From: Thermomicrobiales bacterium
GTDB lineage: Bacteria > Chloroflexota > Chloroflexia > Thermomicrobiales > CFX8
Direction: 5' to 3'
Length of the DNA: 64,000 nt
NCBI GenBank assembly: GCA_037045155.1
Contig: JBAOIG010000005.1
Location: 248,001 to 312,000 of the forward strand
The position numbers were made by a program, and so were the translations under genes. Position 1 is the stretch's first letter. Each line of letters begins with the position of its first letter. Under the pieces are notes generated by a model, which was given only the letters and a program-made list of their open reading frames with translations, was not told the origin of the DNA and did not search any database. Below are positions 42,555-51,298 of the stretch, one piece after another.

Positions 42555-42950
42555 CTCAGTGCACCGACCAGCGTGATGTGTCCTGTATTGTGGTGCGACA
42601 GCCACCACCGCTCGTTGTCATTCCAAGCCGCAGCGAGGAATCTCCCCTGGCTGGATGCATTCAGACGCAGGAGAGATCCTTCGGCTGCGGCCTCAGGATG
42701 ACAAGGTGCGGGGAGGCTGCCAACCTGACACATCATGCTAGTCGCTGTACTCAGTGCTCCGACCAGCGTGATGTGTCCTGTACTGTGGTGCGACAGCCAC
42801 CCCGGCCGTTTGTCATGCTGAGCCTCAGCGAAGCATCTCCTCATGCTGGATGCATTCAGACGCAGGAGAGATCCTTCGGCTGCGGCCTCAGGATGACAAG
42901 GTGCGGGGAGGCTGCCAACCTGACACGTCATCCTAGTCGGAGCACTCAGA
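42555..42950. repeat. Tandem intergenic repeat array, right part (195-bp period)
   Basis: Two successive 195-bp units; the landmark 'end' sequence recurs at 42532, 42727 and 42922. Each unit repeats GACCAGCGTGATGTGTCCTG and a pair of long complementary arms able to fold as hairpins. The second unit has diverged in its left arm. No ORF of interest; the few in-frame stretches are artefacts. 42951-42991 shows nothing. Confidence 0.85.
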
Positions 42951-42991
42951 TTGACAACGGCGCTCCACTACGTGCGGCTCACTCTTGCGTA

Positions 42992-45031
42992 TCAGGGTGA
43001 GCGCTGGGGTTCACCCGTTATTTCGGCCAGTTGCGCCAGCATGATCGCGGGGTCAGTCGCAGGGAGCTCGCATGTGTAGTTGCGACAGACGTAGACGGTG
43101 GCTTTATCTTCGATTCGTGGCCGATCCGCCAGCAGTGGAACGACGAGGGCCGCCCCACCGTCCGGATTGCCGAGGGCAATGACGGCGCGTGGCAGGAACA
43201 TCTCCCGCAGTGGAGTCAGCAGTAACCCAGCGTCGATGAGATCACCGCTGATGGCGACCTCGGCGATCGGGCCGACGGCGAGATCGGCGGCGCAGAGAAG
43301 CCGGCCATAGCCGAGCGCGTTACCGGCCGCATGCGGCGCCAGGCCGCTGAGCACGCCTCTGGCGATTCGGGTCAGATCGATATCGCCGGTCAGATGGGCC
43401 AGGCGAAGCAGGACATCGCAAGCCACGCTGTTGCCGCTGGGGGTGGCGTTGTCGCTGAAATCGCGGGGCCGGCCGATGAGCGCGTCACCGGTGGCACGGG
43501 CATCGTAGAAGGCGCCGTCGACGTAGAACTCGTCCAGCATCGTGCGAGACACCTGATCGGCGAGCACGACCCAGGCGGGATCGAATGTCGCCTGCCAGGT
43601 CGCGAGGAGACCGTCGATGAAGTTGGCGTAGTCCTCGAGATAGCCGGGGATGCGCGCCTCGCCACGCATCCAGACACGGGCGAGCTGTTTGCCGTCCCAG
43701 AGACGGTCGCGGACAAAGGCGGCATTTGCGACTGCGGCTTGTCGGTAGCGCGCGTTGTCGAATGCCCAGGCGGCGGTCGCAACGGCCCGGAGCATCATCC
43801 CGTTCCAGGAGGTCAGCACCTTGTCGTCGCGGCTGGGGTGGACGCGAGCGGATCGGGTGTTGAAGAGCCGCTGGCGCGCGGCAGCGAGGTCACCTTCACG
43901 CCAGCGGAGGCGATCTTCAGCGCGCGCGATCGAGAGGACGTTCGAGCCCTCGAAGTTGCCGCGCTCGGTGATATCGAGAAGCGCGATGACATCGGTCGCC
44001 AGGGGATCATCGTCGAGCGCAGCGCGGATCTCGGAGGGGGTCCAGGCGTAAAATCTGCCTTCCTCGCCTTCGGTGTCCGCATCCTGGGTAGCGTGGAAGC
44101 CGCCGTCCGGGTCGGTCATCTCGCGCAGGACATAGTCGACCGTCTCGGTCGCGATCGCGCGGTGGAACGGATCGCCCGTGACCTGCCAGGCGATCGTGTA
44201 GAGATGGGACATCAGGGCGTTGTCGTAGAGCATCTTCTCGAAGTGCGGGACGAGCCAGACAGCATCGACGGCGTAGCGATGGAAGCCACCGCCAATCTGG
44301 TCATAGATGCCGCCACGGCCCATCGTGTCGAGCGTGTGCTCGACCATGCGCAGGGCCTGCTCGGCGCCAGTGCGTTGGTGGACTCGGAGAAGCAGCTCGA
44401 GCGCCATCGGTGACGGGAACTTCGGCGCTCCGCCGAACCCACCGTTGACACGGTCATACTGGGTAGAGAGATTTCTGGCGGCTTCGTCAAGGAGACCCGG
44501 GGTGAGCTGCCCTTCATCGGGCATCGCCTCGAACTGGGCCTGCAGCGCGACGGCGACGCGGTCGGCTCCGGCCGCGACCTCCGTCCGGCGCTGCTCCCAC
44601 GCCTCGTGGACGGCGAGCAAAATACGGGAAAAGCCGGGCATCGAACCGCGATCGGCCGGCGGGAAGTAGGTCCCAGCGTAGAACGGCTTACCACCCGGGG
44701 TGAGGAACACCGTCATCGGCCAGCCGCCGTGGCCAGTGAGGAGCTGGGTGGCAGTCATATAGATCGAGTCGAGGTCAGGACGTTCCTCGCGATCGACCTT
44801 GATGTTGATGTAGAGCCGGTTCATCAGCGCGGCGATCTCGTCGTTCTCGAAGCTCTCGTGGGCCATTACATGACACCAGTGACACGCGGAGTAGCCGATC
44901 GACAGCAGGATTGGCTTGTCCTCGGCGCGGGCGCGCTCGAGCGCCTCGTCACTCCAGGGATACCAGTCGACCGGATTATCGGCGTGCTGCAACAGGTAGG
45001 GGCTGGTTTCGCGGGATAAGCGGTTTGGCAC
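42992..45031 (-). CDS. YyaL/SPATA20-type thioredoxin-domain protein (DUF255)
   Basis: A 679-residue two-domain protein. N-terminal thioredoxin-like domain: LSRETSPYLLQHADNPVDWYPW, SIGYSACHWCHVM with CxxC, and NIKVDREERPDLDSIYM. The remainder is an alpha/alpha barrel with GGFGGAPKFPSPMALELL, GGFHRYAVDAVWLVPHFEKMLYDNA and ATQDADTEGEEGRFYAWT, as in N-acylglucosamine-2-epimerase-like folds. Length is normal. Function unresolved in the family. GTG 45031 has GGAAGGAG eight bases upstream. Confidence 0.95.
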   Translation of the reverse strand: MPNRLSRETSPYLLQHADNPVDWYPWSDEALERARAEDKPILLSIGYSACHWCHVMAHESFENDEIAALMNRLYINIKVDREERPDLDSIYMTATQLLTGHGGWPMTVFLTPGGKPFYAGTYFPPADRGSMPGFSRILLAVHEAWEQRRTEVAAGADRVAVALQAQFEAMPDEGQLTPGLLDEAARNLSTQYDRVNGGFGGAPKFPSPMALELLLRVHQRTGAEQALRMVEHTLDTMGRGGIYDQIGGGFHRYAVDAVWLVPHFEKMLYDNALMSHLYTIAWQVTGDPFHRAIATETVDYVLREMTDPDGGFHATQDADTEGEEGRFYAWTPSEIRAALDDDPLATDVIALLDITERGNFEGSNVLSIARAEDRLRWREGDLAAARQRLFNTRSARVHPSRDDKVLTSWNGMMLRAVATAAWAFDNARYRQAAVANAAFVRDRLWDGKQLARVWMRGEARIPGYLEDYANFIDGLLATWQATFDPAWVVLADQVSRTMLDEFYVDGAFYDARATGDALIGRPRDFSDNATPSGNSVACDVLLRLAHLTGDIDLTRIARGVLSGLAPHAAGNALGYGRLLCAADLAVGPIAEVAISGDLIDAGLLLTPLREMFLPRAVIALGNPDGGAALVVPLLADRPRIEDKATVYVCRNYTCELPATDPAIMLAQLAEITGEPQRSP

Positions 45032-45135
45032 CGGGAGCTCCTTCCGGCCTGGTCATTCCTCGGCGTCGGCAGGCGAGAATCTGACGGCATTCAGAGCATA
45101 CGACGCGGCGGCAGCGGAAGCGCCACCACCGGCCC

Positions 45136-47376
45136 TCATCTCGACTCGGCAATGACCTCGGACAGGATCGACTGGAGCATCGGAAGCACCGGCGACTCAC
45201 GCTGGGGACGGTGGCCGGCACGGTGCCAGGAGATCCAGAGCGCGCGGCGCGCGCGGGTGAGGGCGACATAGAGCAAGCGCAGCCTTTCGGCAACGACCTC
45301 GATGCTGTCCGCCTCCAACGCGGCGCTGGGGTCGCGGAGTGGGTGGTCGGGCCGCCAGGCACGAGCGAGAGCGCGAAGCTCGTTTCGGGATTCGACGAGC
45401 GGGTCGCCAGGGCCGAGATAGTTGCGCATCTGTGGCCGGTAGATCTCGAGAGAGCCGGGAAACCAGTAATCATCACAGCCGGTCGCAAAGACGACATCCC
45501 ACTCCAGCCCTTTGGCCTGATGGAAGGTCGATACGGTGAGCGTGCCAGGAAGTACGCGGACCGAGTCATCCTCTGGGGTGCCACGGAGGCGGCGGTGACG
45601 ATCGCGCGTTTCCTGGAGCCAGCGTAACAGGTTGGCCAGGCGGTCACGGTCGGGATCCGGCTCGGCGTCGCGGATGGTGGCAATGACGCGGTTGAAGGTC
45701 GCGCGGTCGGCGTCCACTGGCTCGATCGTCGCGGCGACGAGGGCGAGCAGGTCGTGAGGCGGAGAGAGACGGGCATCAAGCCAGGCCGGCGCATGGGCGA
45801 GCCGCCGGAGTGTCGCTGCCTCGGCGTCGGTCCATGGTGACGGGACGTCGAGGGCGGCGGCGATCGCCTCGGGGCTGCGGCGCGGGTAGAACAGGCCGGC
45901 GACGAGCTCGGGATCGCGCTCTCGCCGTTGAAATGCAGCAACAACCCGGTCGGCATCGGGATCGGTGGACCATCGTTCCAGCGCACGGGAGAGATAGCGG
46001 GGCTGGTCGGGATTGAGGAGGAAAATGATGACGGGCTCGATCCGATCGATCAGATCGACAGGGCGGCCATCCTTCGAGCCAAGCAGCCGGATGATTCGCG
46101 ACTGGGGGAGATGTTCGGACGCGCGAAGCGCGAGGGCGTAGCCTGTCTCGCCACGGCCGGCGAGGACAGCGACGGTGTCGCCGGGATGAGCGCGGAGCCA
46201 GCGGACGGCGCGGCCGACGACCTCGGTGTGCTCGTCATCGGTAGTCTCGAAGTCGCGAATCGTAATGCCATGAGGCCCGTAGGAAAGAGGATTTTCCAGG
46301 CCGGCCGGCCCGATGACCGGCGCGATCGGCTGGTGAAGCAGCGCGGTTCGCGCACCAACGACGGGGTAGGCGTCGCGGACTCTATCGGAGAAGTGGTTGG
46401 CGAGTGTGAGAATCGACTGGGCCGATCGACTCGAGCCGGCCAGCGTGAATCGTTGGACCGCCGGGTCGGATAGCCAGTCTCGAAACCCTTGAGCATCGCT
46501 AGAGGTAAAGCTGGTCATGATGGCCTGGTTGCCATCGCCAACCCTGACGAGATTGCCGCCAGGACCCGCGATGAGCCGGAGCATACGCTCCTGCAGAGGG
46601 GTGCTGTCCTGCGCTTCATCTTCCAGCAGGTACGGCCACCGCTGGCGAAGCCGGGCGGCGAGCGATGGATCCTGCTCGAGCGCGGCAACCGCGCGGGTGA
46701 CAAGATCGTTGAAATCGAGCGCGCCGCGTTCGCGCAGGGCTCGTTCGTAGCGGTCGAACACGCTGGCGACAAACGGCAGCCAACGGGAGTCCGCGCCGCC
46801 GCGTAGCCCACTGCGGAGTGAGTCAGCGTCGAGTTGCAACTGCTTGGCTTCGTCGATGGCGCGCGCGGCGAGGACTGTCAGAATTTGCAGGCTGGGCCAC
46901 TCGCGCGAGCGACCATCCTCGCGGTCGAGCACCAGCGCCATGAGCGCTTCGCTGTGTTCGACGATCTCTTCCTCAACGACAGATTCGACCAGGCGGTGGG
47001 CATCGCGCTCGTCGATGACGATCAGATCCGCATCGAGGCGAACGCGATGGCGTGTCGCGGCGAGCACGTCGTTTGCCAGACCGTGGAGCGTGCGGACTGC
47101 GATGCCCCGCTCGGGCAGACCTCGTTCGCGAAGACGGGCAGCAACGGCGCGCTGGAAGTTGGACACACCGGAGTTCTGATACGTGACGATCATCACGTGC
47201 CGATCCCGGCCGAGATTATCACCCCGTGCGATCAGCTCCGCGGCGAGAGCTGAGAGCGTCGTCGTCTTGCCGGCCCCCGGCACGGCTGCGATGGCGGCGT
47301 AGCCGCCGCGATAGCATTCGACAACCGCCCGCTGTTCGGGCCGCAGGCGCAGTGAGGCGGGTTCTGACCCGCTCAC
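45136..47376 (-). CDS. UvrD/PcrA-like superfamily 1 DNA helicase
   Basis: A 746-residue 3'-5' helicase with all SF1 motifs: Q motif LRPEQRAVV, I AVPGAGKTTT, II LLEDEAQDSTPLQ, III VRVGDGNQAIM, IV GSSRSAQSILTLANHF, V STFHQAKGLEWDVVF, VI LLYVALTRARRALW. No nuclease domain follows motif VI. GTG 47376 overlaps the stop of the upstream gene (GTGA), so it is co-translated with an ATPase-dead relative; the pair probably forms a complex, in the manner of two-subunit AddAB/AdnAB-type enzymes but without visible nuclease. Confidence 0.92.
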   Translation of the reverse strand: MSGSEPASLRLRPEQRAVVECYRGGYAAIAAVPGAGKTTTLSALAAELIARGDNLGRDRHVMIVTYQNSGVSNFQRAVAARLRERGLPERGIAVRTLHGLANDVLAATRHRVRLDADLIVIDERDAHRLVESVVEEEIVEHSEALMALVLDREDGRSREWPSLQILTVLAARAIDEAKQLQLDADSLRSGLRGGADSRWLPFVASVFDRYERALRERGALDFNDLVTRAVAALEQDPSLAARLRQRWPYLLEDEAQDSTPLQERMLRLIAGPGGNLVRVGDGNQAIMTSFTSSDAQGFRDWLSDPAVQRFTLAGSSRSAQSILTLANHFSDRVRDAYPVVGARTALLHQPIAPVIGPAGLENPLSYGPHGITIRDFETTDDEHTEVVGRAVRWLRAHPGDTVAVLAGRGETGYALALRASEHLPQSRIIRLLGSKDGRPVDLIDRIEPVIIFLLNPDQPRYLSRALERWSTDPDADRVVAAFQRRERDPELVAGLFYPRRSPEAIAAALDVPSPWTDAEAATLRRLAHAPAWLDARLSPPHDLLALVAATIEPVDADRATFNRVIATIRDAEPDPDRDRLANLLRWLQETRDRHRRLRGTPEDDSVRVLPGTLTVSTFHQAKGLEWDVVFATGCDDYWFPGSLEIYRPQMRNYLGPGDPLVESRNELRALARAWRPDHPLRDPSAALEADSIEVVAERLRLLYVALTRARRALWISWHRAGHRPQRESPVLPMLQSILSEVIAESR

Positions 47377-49394
47377 GAGTCCACCAGCCCGAGATCGTGG
47401 AATGCAGCCAGTAGCGGGCCGTCCAGCCGCTGACCATCCATGCTGGTGGCGCTGGCAAACACATGGATACCCTCGGTCACCCGCGCGGCCAGGTTGCGCA
47501 GGACACGACCGAGAACCTCGCCACGAACACGGTCGTCGTGGGAAAGGTCGAGTTCCGCGCCGGACGCGATCGCGTGTGGGTTGGTCAGCACAAGGAGTGG
47601 CGGATCCCACCAAAAGGGGGACGCGACATCGAGCCAGACTTGATGGGCAGCGGCCCGATTAGCGGTGAGGAAGCCATACGGCGTGGTCAGCGTCACGGCG
47701 GGCGCGAGTGGGCCCGAGGCATCGTCCGCTGCGATCACCTCGCTGTCGATGAACGAAAAGAAGCTGGCGAGGGAGGTATCGAACCCGAAGCGTGGCGCGG
47801 CCTCGGCAAAGCGGCGGGCGACAACAACAAGGCCATCGCAGACCGACTTCACGGCCGGAGCATCGACGAGGACATCGCAGGACAGGCGGTCGAGGGCAAG
47901 ATCAACCGGATCGTCGCCGGCCGCGATCAGGGTCGCCCAGTCGAGCAGGCGAGCAACCGGGTCGGGGAGAGCGCTGACGCCGGGAGAGGCGCGCCTCTCG
48001 ACTTCTGGCCGCGCGCGGAGGTGGCCGGCGCGACTATCAAAAACGCGAGCGACGAGCGGCTGAACCGCGATGGGATTCCGGCCAAGTAGCGTGCCGAGCA
48101 GGTCGGCGACTTCGACCGGCGCAACCCGCCGGCCACCCGGTCGAGCGGCACGAAGCGCCGTCAGGCAAGCGCGGGCGGATGCGTCGTCGAAGAGCGAGCG
48201 CCAGCGCCGATCGACGGAGAATGGGATGCCGAAGGCCTCGAATCCGGCCATCAGCTCGCTGGTGACGACGGCGTCGAGGTAGGGGCTCAGCAGCACGATC
48301 CCCTTCGGAGGAACACCGGCATCCACAAGGCCGGCGACAGATTCGACGGCGGCGCGGGCCATGAGGTCTGGGCGATTCAGGGTCCTCAGGCTCCAGCCAT
48401 CGAGTCGCGGCTGGCGAGGCGGGCCGGCAAGTGGGTCGCCGACGAGACGAGCGAGCTGGCCGGCAGCAGCGCGCCGCGGCGCGTCGGGGAGGTGATCGTC
48501 CCGCAAGCGCAGATGGCGGAACTCGCCGGCCCCGCCACCTACGAGCTTCGCGCAGACTGTGCTCGCGTGCGTGGTGGACGCGCCGAGCATCCAGCGAAGG
48601 CCCCCATCGGTGGAATATCCGACCGTCACGCGCTCGACACTCGCAGCGAGGCTGCAGAGCGCCGAGGCGAGCGCTGGAACCATTTCATCCAGTCCGTCGA
48701 TAGCGAGGACACGGTATTCGGCGACGAGTGAGTCGACAACCGGCTGCTGCCCGAGCAGCCAGACGGCCGCTTCGACCTGAAGGTCGAATGGCAAGACGCC
48801 GACCTGCAGGCATCGCTCGCGGAGGCGATGAGTGACACGGTAGCCGGACTGGATCACGTCATCCTCGAACGGTAGCTGCAGCCCGGCGGCGACCCGCCTC
48901 CACGCCTCATCGAGCGCGAGACCGCGGGCAGCGGCGAGGTTCATGTTGTCGATAAGCTGGACGATCAATCGCGGCTCGCGAATCGTGACCCGTGCCAGCG
49001 CGCCGGGATCGCGACGGTACTCCTGACGGCAGGCGTACTGGGTAACATCGAAAGGCAGGAACTCCGGCGTCTCTCCTGCTAGCCCAAACTGCTCGACGGC
49101 TTGTGTCCACCAGGTGGACACAAGCCGCTGCGCGAAGGTCAGGTAACTCTCCAGTCGAACCTGGCCGAACACGTCGGGAGGGACGAGGCGCGCGGCGGGG
49201 CGCTCGGCCCGACGATCGACGACCAGCATCAAGGCTTGCGCAGCCGAATCGCGCCGAAGCGCAACCTCGGCACGACTGAAGACCACGGTGGACACGCCAG
49301 ATCGCGGCGGGCCGGAGATGACCCAGCGCGGCGCATCGTGCGCAATTACTCGTCGTTGCGCGGGCGTACTACGTTCGATCCAGCACCTCCGCAA
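47373..49394 (-). CDS. Degenerate UvrD/AddB-like helicase partner lacking the Walker lysine
   Basis: A 673-residue protein with the outline of an SF1 helicase. Walker A position reads SGPPRSGVST, with Val in place of the essential Lys; the motif II position reads VLAIDGLDEM. Helicase-like segments remain (LESYLTFAQRLVSTWW; LLSPYLDAVVTSELMAGFEAFGIPFSVDRRW). It is thus likely a non-hydrolysing scaffold or DNA-scanning subunit for the intact helicase encoded downstream by an overlapping gene. Start is weak: TTG 49394 without a good ribosome site; it could lie slightly downstream. Confidence 0.65.
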   Translation of the reverse strand: MRRCWIERSTPAQRRVIAHDAPRWVISGPPRSGVSTVVFSRAEVALRRDSAAQALMLVVDRRAERPAARLVPPDVFGQVRLESYLTFAQRLVSTWWTQAVEQFGLAGETPEFLPFDVTQYACRQEYRRDPGALARVTIREPRLIVQLIDNMNLAAARGLALDEAWRRVAAGLQLPFEDDVIQSGYRVTHRLRERCLQVGVLPFDLQVEAAVWLLGQQPVVDSLVAEYRVLAIDGLDEMVPALASALCSLAASVERVTVGYSTDGGLRWMLGASTTHASTVCAKLVGGGAGEFRHLRLRDDHLPDAPRRAAAGQLARLVGDPLAGPPRQPRLDGWSLRTLNRPDLMARAAVESVAGLVDAGVPPKGIVLLSPYLDAVVTSELMAGFEAFGIPFSVDRRWRSLFDDASARACLTALRAARPGGRRVAPVEVADLLGTLLGRNPIAVQPLVARVFDSRAGHLRARPEVERRASPGVSALPDPVARLLDWATLIAAGDDPVDLALDRLSCDVLVDAPAVKSVCDGLVVVARRFAEAAPRFGFDTSLASFFSFIDSEVIAADDASGPLAPAVTLTTPYGFLTANRAAAHQVWLDVASPFWWDPPLLVLTNPHAIASGAELDLSHDDRVRGEVLGRVLRNLAARVTEGIHVFASATSMDGQRLDGPLLAAFHDLGLVDS

Positions 49395-49458
49395 TCGAGA
49401 CAGGGTCGATGAACCGGAGCATCAATGCTCCTCGAGCGTATTACTTGCGTCTACGATA

Positions 49459-50004
49459 TCAGGCTTCGAGATCGATCACCGCGCCAAGAGAGCGGGCCAG
49501 CAATACCGCATGGTCGAGATCGAGCCGGACACCGCGCAGGTTGAGAAGCGACAGATCGACGCCGTCAAGGCGAGCGCCGCGGAGATCTGCGCCGCGTAAC
49601 CGGGCGCGCAGCAAGCTGGCATTGGTGAGATCGCTGCCGCGGAAGTTGGCGCGCTCGAGATTACAGTCCTCCAGATTTGCGTCGGCAAGACGGACATCAT
49701 GCAGATCGATGCGGCGCAAGTCGTGGCCGGCGAAGATGACGAACGACCAGTCGCCGCCGACAATCGCGACCGTCATGAATCGCGCTTCGGCAAACGACGA
49801 GCCGGTCATCTTGCACTGTTCGAAGCGCGCGTCGGTCAGGTTAGCGAGGGAGAAGCGACAGTTGAGGAAGGCACTGCCGTCATGACGGGAGCCGTTCAGC
49901 CGCGCCCCGGAGAAATCGCAGGAGTCAAAGAGACAGTGGTCGGTGACGGCCTCATCGAGGTCAACGCTGCGGAACGAGCAGCCAGAGAAGCGACAGCCCT
50001 GCAT
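49459..50004 (-). CDS. Pentapeptide-repeat protein
   Basis: 181 residues from ATG 50004, mostly A(D/N)LxX pentapeptides forming a right-handed beta-helix: CRFSGCSFRSVDLDEAV, DFSGARLNGSRHDGSAF, ANLEDCNLERANFRGSDLTNASLLRARLRGADLRGARLDGVDLS. Coding character continues upstream of the ATG in frame for 27 codons (IDDQPEPWIEREHVGESF...) to an ATC at 50083-50085 with GCGAGGTG just before it, so the true product may be 208 residues with a non-standard start. Function not predictable; some relatives shield topoisomerases. Confidence 0.85.
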   Translation of the reverse strand: MQGCRFSGCSFRSVDLDEAVTDHCLFDSCDFSGARLNGSRHDGSAFLNCRFSLANLTDARFEQCKMTGSSFAEARFMTVAIVGGDWSFVIFAGHDLRRIDLHDVRLADANLEDCNLERANFRGSDLTNASLLRARLRGADLRGARLDGVDLSLLNLRGVRLDLDHAVLLARSLGAVIDLEA

Positions 50005-50140
50005 GACGGCGCGGTAGAGATCGACGCTGTCGAACGACTCGCCTACGTGCTCGCGTTCGATCCAGGGTTCCGGCTGGTCGTCGATGGCGCACCTCGCTGC
50101 TTCTGGCTACCGTCTGCGGAGCGGACTATACATGGCCGGC

Positions 50141-51268
50141 TCAGCGCGCATTCACGAGTCGGCGGATCTGCCAGATGGCGCGGAGGCTGTTTGCGGCGGC
50201 ACGGGGTGAGACGGCCGCGGAGGCCAGCTCGAGATTGGCGTGGCGTAGCCCGGCCTCGCCGAAGGCGCGGATACGAGCAGCGACCTGTGCGGGTGTGCCC
50301 CACATCAGCACCTCGGCGAGCGCATCGACCGGAACACGGGCCATCGCGTCGAGAAGCTGTTCACGTGTGTGCTCGCTGGGGACGTAATCAAAGAAGCCCC
50401 TGAAGTCATCACCAAACGGGTGGGCGACGCCATGACGTCGCCACATCTCGGCCGGGGCGAGGACGGCAATAAAGCGGATGGGCGGCGCGCCAAGCATCTC
50501 ACGGGCCTCGCGCTCCGTCGGCGCCGCGACGACGTATGCCTGCATCGCAGGCAGGATCGCGGCTGGGTCGCGGCCGGCCGTCTGTGCGGCGGCCCGGATT
50601 GTCGCCAAGCGGGCAGCGTAATCGTCCGGGTCGGTGACGAGCACCGGCAGCCAACCATCCCCATATCTGCCGGTCAGGTCAAGCATGCGCGGGCCGTGGG
50701 CTGCAACCCAGATTCGCGGGACACGGTTCGGAGGAGGCTGCAGATCGAGCGCGGCCTGCGTCAACGTGTAGAAGCGGCCATCGAAATCGACCGGACCCTC
50801 GGATGTCCAGCACAGACGGATGATCTGAAGCGCTTCCTCCAGCCGGCTGACCGACCAGGACATCGAGAGGCCGTAGGGCTCGACATTCTCTCGCTCGCCG
50901 GTGCCGATGCCCAGGATCGGAGCGCGGCGGCTGACATGGGCGAGGGTGGCCATTGACTGGGCAATCAGAACCGGATGTCGGCGGATCGCCTCAGTGACAC
51001 CGACGCCAAGCCGAAGCCGGCCGGCGTGAGCAGCGAGGTAGCCAAGCGTGACCTGGTAGTCAAGCATCTCGTGGGGAGACTTGCTCAGGCGCGCAAGCCA
51101 CGTGAAATCCTCATCCCACAGCGACTGCGGGAAAAGATCCTGAACGTGATCCCAGACGGTGAGCGATTCCAACCGCATCAGGCGGGACGCATAGGCCAAC
51201 GCGCGCAGGGTGACAACAGGGGGTTTCGGCGGCAGGTGCATACCAACCGTGATGCGTGGTCGCGCCAA
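50141..51268 (-). CDS. LLM-class (luciferase-like) F420-dependent oxidoreductase
   Basis: A 375-residue TIM-barrel enzyme of the bacterial luciferase superfamily. Landmarks: TVWDHVQDLFP, GRLRLGVGVTEAIRRHPVLIAQSMATLAHVS, ILGIGTGERENVEPYG, PRIWVAAHGPRMLDLTGRYGDGWLP; these match F420-dependent members such as Mer/Fgd-like proteins. A final variable loop includes a GTPAQVAARIRAFGEAGL segment. TTG 51268 is the start, with AAGAGG eight bases upstream. Agrees with the other deazaflavin-type protein at 2669. Confidence 0.9.
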   Translation of the reverse strand: MARPRITVGMHLPPKPPVVTLRALAYASRLMRLESLTVWDHVQDLFPQSLWDEDFTWLARLSKSPHEMLDYQVTLGYLAAHAGRLRLGVGVTEAIRRHPVLIAQSMATLAHVSRRAPILGIGTGERENVEPYGLSMSWSVSRLEEALQIIRLCWTSEGPVDFDGRFYTLTQAALDLQPPPNRVPRIWVAAHGPRMLDLTGRYGDGWLPVLVTDPDDYAARLATIRAAAQTAGRDPAAILPAMQAYVVAAPTEREAREMLGAPPIRFIAVLAPAEMWRRHGVAHPFGDDFRGFFDYVPSEHTREQLLDAMARVPVDALAEVLMWGTPAQVAARIRAFGEAGLRHANLELASAAVSPRAAANSLRAIWQIRRLVNAR

Positions 51269-51298
51269 CGGTAGCCTCTTCCCCCGCCACGCGGCGGA

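Noticed and set aside
40998..42950. CRISPR array
   Set aside because: Repeats are about 195 bp with no short constant repeat/variable spacer alternation, and no cas genes are near.
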